A DNA stretch of 8,327 bases from Candidatus Tayloriibacteriota bacterium (GCA_003455555.1 DMQX01000043.1:1-8327), one strand, 5' to 3'; shown: positions 1 to 6,183, counted from the first letter of the stretch. Numbers and translations are program-made. Notes: generated from the letters alone by a model not told the origin.

Positions 1-519
1 ATCTATTGCCTTACCCTTGTCTTTTTCTTCAATAATGTTTTTCACCAAAAGTAAGCGCTCGGCAGGACTTGATCTGACAAATTTTTTGGCCATCGATAAC
101 ATTTCCGAGCTTAACTCGGATGAATCCCCATCCACAATTACAAGTCTCGATCGCAAGGTTGGGATCAATACCTGTGTGTTAGGCATAACCAGAAAGAAAT
201 GCGAGCCTTCTGACGGCTCTTCAAAGATTTTGAGCAAGGCATTTTGCGCTTCGGTCGTCACAAATCGAGTGGAAATAATAAAGATCTTTTTTCCAGCGAG
301 TGCTCGCCTGCCGTGACGTTCTTGTAGAGCACGACCGTCATCAATGGTAAATGTTTCAAACTCCTGGATTAAAAAGTCCGGATTATTTTTGATCTCAATT
401 TCAAAATCTTCTTTCAAAAATTTTAACAAGCTCGGCACAATAAGCGTTTTCTCACCGGAAAAAGCATAGGCGTGGTGTATTGATCCAGTTTTACTGTATG
501 TTTCACTTAGCAGCTTCAT
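1..519 (-). CDS. holB: DNA polymerase III delta' subunit-like protein (partial, C-terminus off the left edge)
   Basis: This is the N-terminal 173 residues of an open frame that continues past base 1. Family knowledge: delta' is a clamp-loader subunit that helps load the sliding clamp at replication forks. Seen here: a start resembling the family's HHAY-FSG opening (residues 15-22), an NPDF segment (46-49) matching the usual HPD, then AQNALLKIFEEP (91-102) and a PTLRSR element (120-125) matching the conserved sensor/SRC region. Between residues 22 and 46 there is no P-loop GxGK and no four-cysteine zinc module, so the N-terminal AAA+ part is strongly shortened. The ATG at 517-519 is the only good start; an in-frame stop lies at 544-546. 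It sits 41 bp downstream of mreB on the same strand with a TATAAT box between them. It could be a general AAA+ delta'/DnaX-like protein rather than a true HolB. Confidence 0.8.
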   Translation of the reverse strand, partial: MKLLSETYSKTGSIHHAYAFSGEKTLIVPSLLKFLKEDFEIEIKNNPDFLIQEFETFTIDDGRALQERHGRRALAGKKIFIISTRFVTTEAQNALLKIFEEPSEGSHFFLVMPNTQVLIPTLRSRLVIVDGDSSELSSEMLSMAKKFVRSSPAERLLLVKNIIEEKDKGKAID

Positions 520-548
520 AATCCACAGTTTAGCATTAAACCCCTAGT

Positions 549-577
549 ATTATAGTTAACCTATCGTTTAGCAATAA
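549..577 (-). promoter_or_regulatory. Candidate promoter for the delta' gene
   Basis: On the minus strand a perfect -10 hexamer TATAAT lies at 549-554. The element 17 bp upstream is TTATTG (572-577, inside the mreB 3' end), a poor -35. The predicted transcript start near 542 gives a leader of about 23 nt without a Shine-Dalgarno sequence. Only the -10 is convincing, and read-through from mreB is also possible because no terminator lies between the genes. Confidence 0.4.
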
Positions 578-1574
578 TACTTCTCTTGTAGGTATCAAGA
601 TGTTCGAGAGCGATACCGGTTCCCTTCGCGACGCAAAATAGAGCGTCTTCGGCAAGTACGGCTTTTACGCCGGTGCGACGATAGACCAGTTCGGGAAAAT
701 TGCGGAGCATTGAAGTACCGCCGGTCATCATAATACCGTTATCAATAATGTCTGAAGCAAGTTCCGGTGGCGTTTCCTGCAAGACATCTTTCACCGCTTT
801 GATCATCTCGCGCAACTCTTTGCTGATAGCTTTCACGACTTCGTTGGTTTTGATTTCAACCGATCGAGGCAAGCCGGTCAGGTAATCTCGGCCTTTGATA
901 ATCATTGACAACTCTTCTTCAACCGGAATAGCCGAACCGATATTTATTTTTATATCTTCGGCAGTTTTGTCGCCAATGCCAAGGTTATAAGTTTTTTTAA
1001 TATAATCAACGATAGAGTAGTCCACTTTGTTGCCGGCGCATTTGACCGAAGTTGAGGCCACAATTCCGCCCAGCGAAATCACCGCCACATCGGTCGTACC
1101 GCCTCCGATATCCACGATCATTCGACCGCTAGCTTCCTGGATCGGAATGCCGGCGCCAATCGCGGCCAGAATCGGTTCCTTGACCACGTAGGCGCGTTTG
1201 GCGCCGGCCCTCATGGTCGCATCAATAACGGCACGCCGCTCCGTAGAAGTAACTCCAGCTGGCACTGACACCATCACCTCGGGTTTCCAAATACTCCAAC
1301 TGCCCAACGCTTTGCCCATATAATATCGGAGCATTACTTCGGTCACACGAGCGTCAGCGATTACTCCGTCTTTCATAGGTCTATAGGCGATAACACTTTC
1401 CGGCGTGCGTCCGATCATCAGTTTCGCTTCATTACCAACAGCCAGCACCTTATTATCCTGTTCAGAAACGGCAACTACAGAAGGCTCATTTAATACAACG
1501 CCTTTCCCAGGAACAAAAACAAGGGTATTTGCGGTACCGAGATCAATGCCGATTTTTCTGGAAAAAAATGCCAT
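561..1574 (-). CDS. mreB: Rod shape-determining protein MreB (bacterial actin)
   Basis: Actin-like ATPase that forms membrane-associated filaments and guides lateral peptidoglycan synthesis. The 337 residues match the usual MreB length. Seen in order: phosphate-1 loop DLGTANTL (11-18), KEPILAAIGAGIPI (132-145), phosphate-2 loop DIGGGTTD (155-162), the conserved GRDYLTGLPRSV stretch (228-239) and the adenosine-binding GGTSML (285-290). The N-terminus before the fold is only about seven residues (MAFFSRK), too short for the amphipathic helix of the E. coli type, though its F-F pair could still touch the membrane. The mreC and mreD genes that usually follow are absent; the next gene is delta'. 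The ATG start is supported by the family's N-terminus. No Shine-Dalgarno sequence is suitably spaced; the AAAGG about 20 nt upstream is too far. Confidence 0.97.
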   Translation of the reverse strand: MAFFSRKIGIDLGTANTLVFVPGKGVVLNEPSVVAVSEQDNKVLAVGNEAKLMIGRTPESVIAYRPMKDGVIADARVTEVMLRYYMGKALGSWSIWKPEVMVSVPAGVTSTERRAVIDATMRAGAKRAYVVKEPILAAIGAGIPIQEASGRMIVDIGGGTTDVAVISLGGIVASTSVKCAGNKVDYSIVDYIKKTYNLGIGDKTAEDIKINIGSAIPVEEELSMIIKGRDYLTGLPRSVEIKTNEVVKAISKELREMIKAVKDVLQETPPELASDIIDNGIMMTGGTSMLRNFPELVYRRTGVKAVLAEDALFCVAKGTGIALEHLDTYKRSIIAKR

Positions 1575-1586
1575 AAAGATGACTTC

Positions 1587-1615
1587 ATCATAGTGCCTTT
1601 CAATAAAATTTACAA
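1587..1615 (-). promoter_or_regulatory. mreB promoter with a very short leader
   Basis: On the minus strand TTGTAA (1610-1615) and TATGAT (1587-1592) are separated by exactly 17 bp. The last -10 base is 12 nt before the mreB ATG, so the predicted start near 1580 gives a leader of about 6 nt (ATCTTT). That leaves no room for a ribosome binding site. The terminator just upstream (1622-1669) isolates this promoter from the preceding gene. Confidence 0.65.
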
Positions 1616-1621
1616 ATGATC

Positions 1622-1669
1622 AAAAATAAAAAAATAACCCGCCGAGACACAGGTGTGTCTCGGCGGGTT
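1622..1669 (-). terminator. Strong intrinsic terminator of the 1703-2008 gene
   Basis: A perfect 15-bp GC-rich inverted repeat (arms 1636-1650 and 1655-1669) encloses a 4-nt loop. On the minus strand it is followed by a T-rich run (TTATTTTTTTATTTTT, 1622-1635). This is a textbook Rho-independent terminator for leftward transcripts. It stands 33 bp beyond the stop of the small orphan gene and just upstream of the mreB promoter. In the plus direction there is no T-run. Confidence 0.93.
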
Positions 1670-1702
1670 CACAAACTAAACTAGAGCAAAGTGCGGGTTT
1701 GG

Positions 1703-2008
1703 TTATGCAAGACCCGCCATTAATGCGGCACCACTACTTGGCAGACGAGCTGTCATCGGTTTGAACACAAATAATGGCGATGGATCAGGGAGCAGGCGCT
1801 GGTTCAGTTCTTCGGTCAAAATTTTGCTGTTAGCCCGCATGTTCACCAAAGAACCTAAATAATTGCCGTCAAAACTGAGACGACGAGTCGCCATCATTTC
1901 CATGCACGCAAGCGCGGCGTACGTGTCGTGCAAAAGTTTCATAAACTCCTCTTTGCGGATCCCTTTAACGGTTTCAGGCGACAACGAGTCGGAAAGTTTG
2001 AGTTTCAT
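1703..2008 (-). CDS. Small orphan protein of unknown function (101 aa)
   Basis: I do not recognise this protein. It is 101 residues, predicted soluble, with no signal peptide or membrane segment. Residues 13-42 look helical and are rich in Met and Ala (MEMMA at 36-40); residues 43-72 contain LSFDGNYLGSL and a second charged helix-like stretch; the end (73-101) is proline- and alanine-rich and terminates in LMAGLA. The start is chosen at the ATG at 2006-2008 because GGAG lies 6 nt upstream. The frame stays open to 2107, but that extension would run over the candidate promoter. A strong terminator follows, so it is a one-gene transcript. The good SD, correct spacing and terminator argue that it is real and well expressed. 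GC content by rough hand count is near 49%, not clearly foreign. Confidence 0.72.
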   Translation of the reverse strand: MKLKLSDSLSPETVKGIRKEEFMKLLHDTYAALACMEMMATRRLSFDGNYLGSLVNMRANSKILTEELNQRLLPDPSPLFVFKPMTARLPSSGAALMAGLA

Positions 2009-2014
2009 GTTATT

Positions 2015-2039
2015 CTCCAAAAAAATGTGAACTTTTTTT
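2015..2039 (-). promoter_or_regulatory. Shine-Dalgarno site with an adjoining A7/T7 inverted repeat
   Basis: The leader of the small orphan gene carries GGAG (2015-2018), 6 nt before the ATG. Directly upstream of it is a perfect A7-loop-T7 inverted repeat (2019-2025 and 2033-2039 around a 7-nt loop). The SD decides the start of the 101-aa protein. Whether the weak A-U stem folds in the mRNA and affects SD access is unknown. Confidence 0.6.
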
Positions 2040-2042
2040 CTG

Positions 2043-2078
2043 AATATATCGTAACACAACTCGACATTAAAACCGCAA
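2043..2078 (-). promoter_or_regulatory. Possible promoter of the 1703-2008 gene
   Basis: Two overlapping -10-like elements are visible on the minus strand: TACGAT (2048-2053), preceded by an extended TGT, and TATATT (2043-2048). Matching -35 elements are poor (TTGCGG at 2073-2078 with a 19-bp spacer, or TTTAAT at 2066-2071 with 17 bp). A promoter must exist in this interval, but the exact choice is weak. Confidence 0.3.
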
Positions 2079-2110
2079 AATAGCTGTGTATATCTCACCC
2101 AAAACATACA

Positions 2111-2138
2111 TTTACAATTATATCATATGTGATATAAT
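2111..2138 (+). promoter_or_regulatory. Promoter of the HTH-murA gene
   Basis: TTTACA (2111-2116) and a perfect TATAAT (2133-2138) are separated by 16 bp. The predicted transcript start is near 2145, giving an AT-rich leader of about 22 nt without a Shine-Dalgarno sequence before the ATG at 2167. The ATG at 2138-2140 overlaps the -10 box and would not be transcribed, which is one reason for choosing the later start. Confidence 0.7.
2117..2138 (+). promoter_or_regulatory. Palindromic operator candidate inside the murA promoter
   Basis: A perfect inverted repeat of two 9-bp arms, ATTATATCA (2117-2125) and TGATATAAT (2130-2138), with a 4-bp centre TATG. It begins directly after the -35 hexamer and ends with the last base of the -10 hexamer, so a bound dimer would block RNA polymerase. 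The gene it controls encodes an N-terminal XRE-type DNA-binding domain. Inference: this is the autoregulatory operator of that protein. The half-site core TATATC also occurs at 2045-2050 and 2089-2094 in the same intergenic region. Confidence 0.6.
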
Positions 2139-2166
2139 GCTACTATTATTTACTATTCATATATTA

Positions 2167-3684
2167 ATGACCGAAAAAAATAATTTAAAGGAAATTGGCG
2201 GTTTAATCGAGGCTTTGCGGGAGCGTAGTGGCCTGACCCAGTCAGAGTTAGCGGACAAATTGGATACCAGTCAGAGTGCTGTGGCCAGAATGGAAAAAGG
2301 CGAGCAAAACTTCACCACCGAGATCCTCTCCAAGGTTAGCGAAGCCCTCCACCACAACATCCTTACCCTCTCCAAGGGCACTATGAATTTTCAGATCGAA
2401 GGTGGCCGAAAACTTTCCGGCGAGGTTAATACCAAAACTTCAAAAAACGCGGCGGTCGCTTTGCTTTGCGCTTCGCTATTGAACCGCAGCACGACGATCC
2501 TCAAAAATATGCCGCGCATCGAGGAGGTCAGCCGTATCATTGAAGTTATTTCTAGCATCGGCGTGGATGTCCGCTGGGTTGAGAATGATATTCATATTAC
2601 TCCGCCAAAAGTTTTGAATATGTCTGCCCTCAATACCGAATCAGCCGTAAAAACCCGCAGCATTATCATGCTAATTGCACCACTCATTCATTTAATGAAG
2701 GAATTCAACCTGCCTCAGGTCGGCGGCTGCAAACTCGGCAGTCGTTCGGTGCGCCCACACTTTTATGCTCTTCAGGAAATGGGTATCAAGATCGAGACAA
2801 AATCGGACCACTATCATATTTCAACCAAAAAACTGAAACCCGGCTATGTCGTAATGTATGAATCCGGCGACACAGTAACTGAAAACGTTTTGATGGCCGC
2901 TGCACTTATCCCAGGCAAAACCGTTGTGAAGTTCGCTTCAGCCAACTACATGGTGCAGGATATGTGCTTCTTTTTGGAATCACTTGGTGTCAAAATAGAA
3001 GGTATCGGTACAACAACCCTCACAATTCACGGCATCGAAACGATCGACATGCCTGTCACCTACTATCCTAGCGAGGACCCAACCGAATCAATGTTTTTCC
3101 TCGCCGCAGCTGCTACCACAAATTCTTCCATCCAGATTAACCGATGCCCGATAGATTTTCTTGAGCTCGAACTTTTGAAGATGTCTAAAATGGGATTTAA
3201 ATATAAAATTTTACGCGAATATCTAGCCAACAACGGCAAAACTCGACTCGTTGATATAAAAACTTTTCCTTCAACTCTTAAGGCGCTTGAAGAAAAAATC
3301 GAGTCACGACCATACCCCGGACTTAACATCGACAACCTACCTTTCTTCGCGGTCATCGCCACGCAAGCCAAAGGTCAAACTCTTATTCACGATTGGGTCT
3401 ATGAGAAACGCGCCATTTATTATACCGAGTTGGAAAAGTTGGGAGCTGAAACCATTCTCGCGGATCAACATCGTATTTTCATTAATGGTCCAACGCCCTT
3501 AAAAGCGGCTCAAGTTGTCTGCCCACCCGCCCTCCGTCCCGCAACCATCATACTCATTGGCATGCTGGCCGCCAAAGGCACCTCCATGTTACGCAACGTT
3601 TACAGTATTAACCGCGGCTATGAAGATCTAGCTAATAGACTCAACTTGCTTGGCGCCAAAATAAAAACTTTTCAAGAATTTTAG
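2167..3684 (+). CDS. murA: XRE-type helix-turn-helix fused to UDP-N-acetylglucosamine enolpyruvyltransferase (MurA)
   Basis: MurA transfers enolpyruvate from PEP to UDP-GlcNAc, the first committed step of peptidoglycan synthesis in the cytoplasm. Residues about 8-63 form a Cro/CI-type HTH (LTQSELADKL, then SQSAVARMEKGE). Residues about 74-505 are a full EPSP-synthase-like fold. Catalytic features seen: SKNAA with the Lys/Asn pair (93-94), Arg in VKTRS (164), the loop GGCKLGSRSVRPH with the catalytic-type Cys188, VYEKRA (411-416), RPATI (457-461) and NRGYEDL (482-488). Cys188 predicts fosfomycin sensitivity, as in Cys-type MurA. The region matching the E. coli Asp305 loop reads PSEDPTES (301-308), so the acidic residue is kept but the context differs. 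The total of 505 aa exceeds the usual roughly 420 by the HTH. The ATG at 2167 is chosen because earlier in-frame starts fall in or before the promoter. Confidence 0.93.
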   Translation: MTEKNNLKEIGGLIEALRERSGLTQSELADKLDTSQSAVARMEKGEQNFTTEILSKVSEALHHNILTLSKGTMNFQIEGGRKLSGEVNTKTSKNAAVALLCASLLNRSTTILKNMPRIEEVSRIIEVISSIGVDVRWVENDIHITPPKVLNMSALNTESAVKTRSIIMLIAPLIHLMKEFNLPQVGGCKLGSRSVRPHFYALQEMGIKIETKSDHYHISTKKLKPGYVVMYESGDTVTENVLMAAALIPGKTVVKFASANYMVQDMCFFLESLGVKIEGIGTTTLTIHGIETIDMPVTYYPSEDPTESMFFLAAAATTNSSIQINRCPIDFLELELLKMSKMGFKYKILREYLANNGKTRLVDIKTFPSTLKALEEKIESRPYPGLNIDNLPFFAVIATQAKGQTLIHDWVYEKRAIYYTELEKLGAETILADQHRIFINGPTPLKAAQVVCPPALRPATIILIGMLAAKGTSMLRNVYSINRGYEDLANRLNLLGAKIKTFQEF

Positions 3685-3685
3685 G

Positions 3686-3717
3686 TATAAAAAAACTGCA
3701 CCACCATTGTGCAGTTT
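3686..3717 (-). terminator. Intrinsic terminator for the 3749-4126 gene, possibly bidirectional
   Basis: Nine-bp perfect arms (3693-3701 and 3709-3717) surround a 7-nt loop. On the minus strand the stem runs into seven T residues (3689-3695, partly in the stem), 31 bp beyond the stop of the orphan gene. On the plus strand, after murA, the stem is followed only by TTTCGTGATTTT, so rightward termination is likely weaker. It separates two convergent genes. Confidence 0.82.
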
Positions 3718-3748
3718 CGTGATTTTGAGCGCGTGTATCACACCCCAA

Positions 3749-4126
3749 TCACGCTTTATGTTTGTGTTGCGGCAAGGCCTTAACGAGACCTTCCAGGGCG
3801 GTCCGAGTGGCGACATTGTGCTCCGATAACCTGACCGCGAGCATCGGATGGTTTGGTTTCTGACAAAAATCCAGGACTTCGATGAGCCACTGCAGCATGC
3901 CGACAAGATTGGTGAAGTGTCTCGTCGGATGATCCGAAATAAATTCGTCAACCGTTTCACTCACCGCCTGCGCTGAAACGCTGCCGAAGTTGGAATGGAT
4001 TTCGAGTGACACGGTCCACCTGCCACCGTCCAATTCGACCAGAGTCGCAAGTAGGCGGAGCTGATCCGCGTCACTAGGATACAGAAATGCCGAACCGTCA
4101 GTTTGCAAAATTTCAACCACTGCCAT
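3749..4126 (-). CDS. Small orphan protein of unknown function (125 aa)
   Basis: I do not recognise this protein. It is 125 residues, without signal peptide or membrane helix. The N-terminal half alternates like a beta sheet (VVEIL, SAFLYP, RWTVSLEIH at 36-44), the middle (52-88) looks helical with FTNLVGMLQWLIEVLDF, and the end is basic and His-rich (LPQHKHKA). The pattern suggests a small alpha/beta fold, not a known family. The start is the ATG at 4124-4126, with AGGA 7 nt upstream; a TTG start at 4151-4153 would lengthen it by nine residues and lacks that support. It has its own promoter and terminator and is convergent with murA and divergent from priA. By hand count its GC content is about 54-55%, above the roughly 45% of neighbours, so recent acquisition is possible but not shown. 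It uses TGA as stop. Confidence 0.7.
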   Translation of the reverse strand: MAVVEILQTDGSAFLYPSDADQLRLLATLVELDGGRWTVSLEIHSNFGSVSAQAVSETVDEFISDHPTRHFTNLVGMLQWLIEVLDFCQKPNHPMLAVRLSEHNVATRTALEGLVKALPQHKHKA

Positions 4127-4165
4127 GTTTGTTTCCTTTTCGAAATGAACCAAAACACTCCGATT

Positions 4166-4193
4166 ACCCTACTCTTTATGCCCCCTTTGTCAA
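4166..4193 (-). promoter_or_regulatory. Promoter of the 3749-4126 gene
   Basis: A perfect TTGACA -35 (4188-4193, minus strand) precedes TAGGGT (4166-4171) by 16 bp. The predicted start near 4159 gives a leader of about 33 nt holding the AGGA ribosome binding site (4134-4137). The 105-bp divergent region to priA also must hold the priA promoter, for which I see no convincing hexamer pair. Confidence 0.5.
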
Positions 4194-4231
4194 TAATTGT
4201 AATTTATCCGTTTTTCTGCGACTATTGAGGT

Positions 4232-6133
4232 ATGAAAATCATCGAGGTGATTCCTATTTCGCGTGGCATTGGTCGAGAAACTCTCTCGTATTTTACCGGC
4301 GAAGAGATCAAGCCCGGCGCGATCGTGTCGGTACCGCTCCGCAGTAAAACCATTTCGGGACTGGTCGTGACGGTAAGGGATGTGTCTGATATGAAATCGG
4401 CGATCAAGACTGCTCCCTACGCCATTAAAAAAATCGACAAATTAACTCATCACGATTTCTTATCCACCGAATTTATTGAAAGCGTAGTTGAGGCTGGTCG
4501 ACGATCAGCCGCCACGACCGGCAGTATCTTGAACGCACTCATTCCAAAAGCAATCTTGGAACAAGCAGAAAAGAAAACGACTCTGCAGGCAACTCTAGCG
4601 GACAGCGCCCACCTTCACGAAGAATTTGTTCTGCAGGCCGGTTTTGAAGAGCGAGCCGGGCAATACAAATCCTTGATCCGCGAATCTTTTGCCAGAAAAC
4701 AATCGGTTTTTGTTTGCACGCCTTCTATACAGGATGCCCGAAAAATCCACGAGGCCTTAAGTAAAGGGATCGAGAACTATTCCATACTACTGCATAGCGG
4801 CATGCCGCAAGGGGCGCTTCTCAAGGCTTGGCAAGCCGCACTTGAGAACACACACCCCCTCCTTATAATAGGTACCGGCAAATTCCTCTGCTTACCGCGC
4901 AAGGATATCAACCTGTTAATAATCGAAAAAGAAAATGCTAAGGGCTACAAAACCATGCATCGTCCATTTTTGGACATCCGAACTTTTGCCGAAATTTTTG
5001 CCAAGAAAAGCAAAATAAAAATCGTGTATGGCGACATGCTCCTGCGTATTGAGACACTCTGGCGGCACGAGTCAGGCGAATGCCAAGAAATAATTTCTCC
5101 AAGCTATCGTTTGCGCATGCAAAATACGAACGAACAAATCGTGGACATGAAACCGTACAGTCCTTCACACGGCCGTGAATTTCAGATCTTGAGCGATGAA
5201 CTTATCGAGACAATAAAAAAATCGATCGAAAAGAAAGAACGTATAGTTATCTTTACTGTACGCCGAGGCTTGGCCCCGCTTACCCTCTGCGGCGACTGCG
5301 GCACGATAGTTGAGTGCAACACCTGCCATGCACCGACCAGTCTACACTCGAACACCGTTGAAGGTGAAAAACAATTTTTCTTTCTCTGTCATCGTTGCGG
5401 CGAAAGGCGAAGTGCCGAAGAACACTGCAAAAATTGCGACAGCTGGAAACTGGTCATGCTCGGCATAGGTATACAAGGCCTTGAAAAAGAATTGCAGGAA
5501 AAGTTTCCTGACACCCCGCTTTTCAAAATTGACAGCGATACTACACCCACCGACAAAAAAGTTCAGGCGGTCATAAAAAAATTTATGTCCGAACCAGGCT
5601 CGATACTGATCGGCACCGAAATGATGGTTTCCTATCTGGAACCGGTTGAGCATACCGCCGTTGTTTCGATCGACGCGTTATTTTCCCTACCCGACTTTCG
5701 GATCCACGAGCGACTGATCTATACTTTGCTCCAACTGCGTCAAGTGGCCCAGAAATCTTTCATTCTGCAAACTCGGGCTGTTGAAGAAAAAATATTCGAC
5801 CACTCGCTACGGTCAAATATTTTGGAATTCTTCCGGGATGAGATCCAGGAACGCCAGACTTACAACTATCCACCATTTTCCGTACTCATAAAAGTCAGCC
5901 TGCATGGCCGCAAAGACACGGTCCAAACCGAAATGGAAAAGATCAAAGAATTTTTGAAACCATACGAGCTATCTCTTTTCCCGGCTTTTGTAAAAAACGC
6001 CGACGGCCAATTTTCTATGCACGGTGTCATGAAAATTCCACGCAAAAAGTGGATCGACGAGGAATTGCTGGGCAAATTACGCGCCTTACCACCCCAATTT
6101 ACGGTCGCGGTCGACCCGGAAAGCTTACTCTAG
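4232..6133 (+). CDS. priA: Primosomal protein N' (PriA) with degenerate helicase motifs
   Basis: PriA recognises stalled forks and D-loops and reloads the replicative helicase. The 633-residue frame is collinear with PriA: an N-terminal 3'-DNA-binding domain (1-105, opening MKIIEVIPISRGIGRETLSY), a helicase-like core and a C-terminal domain (about 540-633). Eight zinc cysteines are intact (353, 356, 362, 365, 386, 389, 399, 402). The ATPase motifs are not: the Walker A position reads AGFEERAGQY (136-145) instead of G-x-x-GSGKT, the DEEH box reads EKEN (232-235), motif III reads YGDMLLRIE (266-274) and the AGRAGR arginine motif reads RQVAQKS (503-509). GTEMM (461-465) and LPDFR (486-490) remain. 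It is therefore predicted to be a structural loader without unwinding activity. It starts at the first ATG after an in-frame TGA (4226-4228); GAGG is only 1 nt from the ATG, too close for a normal SD. Confidence 0.92.
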   Translation: MKIIEVIPISRGIGRETLSYFTGEEIKPGAIVSVPLRSKTISGLVVTVRDVSDMKSAIKTAPYAIKKIDKLTHHDFLSTEFIESVVEAGRRSAATTGSILNALIPKAILEQAEKKTTLQATLADSAHLHEEFVLQAGFEERAGQYKSLIRESFARKQSVFVCTPSIQDARKIHEALSKGIENYSILLHSGMPQGALLKAWQAALENTHPLLIIGTGKFLCLPRKDINLLIIEKENAKGYKTMHRPFLDIRTFAEIFAKKSKIKIVYGDMLLRIETLWRHESGECQEIISPSYRLRMQNTNEQIVDMKPYSPSHGREFQILSDELIETIKKSIEKKERIVIFTVRRGLAPLTLCGDCGTIVECNTCHAPTSLHSNTVEGEKQFFFLCHRCGERRSAEEHCKNCDSWKLVMLGIGIQGLEKELQEKFPDTPLFKIDSDTTPTDKKVQAVIKKFMSEPGSILIGTEMMVSYLEPVEHTAVVSIDALFSLPDFRIHERLIYTLLQLRQVAQKSFILQTRAVEEKIFDHSLRSNILEFFRDEIQERQTYNYPPFSVLIKVSLHGRKDTVQTEMEKIKEFLKPYELSLFPAFVKNADGQFSMHGVMKIPRKKWIDEELLGKLRALPPQFTVAVDPESLL

Positions 6134-6148
6134 ACCAGACCACCGTTT

Positions 6149-6177
6149 TTGACTAAAGTCATATCCCCTGTTACAAT
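6149..6177 (+). promoter_or_regulatory. def promoter giving a leaderless mRNA
   Basis: TTGACT (6149-6154) and TACAAT (6172-6177) are separated by exactly 17 bp, close to the sigma-70 consensus. Only six bases (TTGTCT) separate the -10 from the ATG at 6184, so the predicted first transcribed base is the A of the start codon. It lies in the 50-bp gap between priA and def and no SD is present. Confidence 0.72.
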
Positions 6178-6183
6178 TTGTCT

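Noticed and set aside
2009..2107. Longer form of the 101-aa protein starting at 2107
   Set aside because: The ATG at 2006-2008 has GGAG at 6 nt; the extension covers the intergenic promoter region.
2086..2166. N-terminal extension of the HTH-MurA frame (starts at 2086 or 2138)
   Set aside because: These starts lie upstream of or inside the TTTACA/TATAAT promoter, and the extra residues are hydrophobic low-complexity translation of AT-rich promoter DNA.
3063..3371. Antisense open frame within murA, and similar long antisense frames in mreB, priA, def and hpf
   Set aside because: They lie within well-supported genes, have no start signals and encode no recognisable protein.
3749..3751. TGA recoded as an amino acid (as in some CPR lineages)
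   Set aside because: TGA ends the 125-aa frame 31 bp before a good terminator, and the other genes show no internal TGA.
4227..4230. GAGG as Shine-Dalgarno for priA
   Set aside because: Only 1 nt separates it from the ATG, too short for normal SD pairing.
4610..5060. Frameshift as the cause of the missing PriA ATPase motifs
   Set aside because: The frame is continuous and residues on both sides of each motif align in the same frame, so the motifs are substituted, not shifted.
6178..6183. TTG start for def
   Set aside because: It lies between the -10 box and the predicted transcript start, and the ATG at 6184 gives the family N-terminus.
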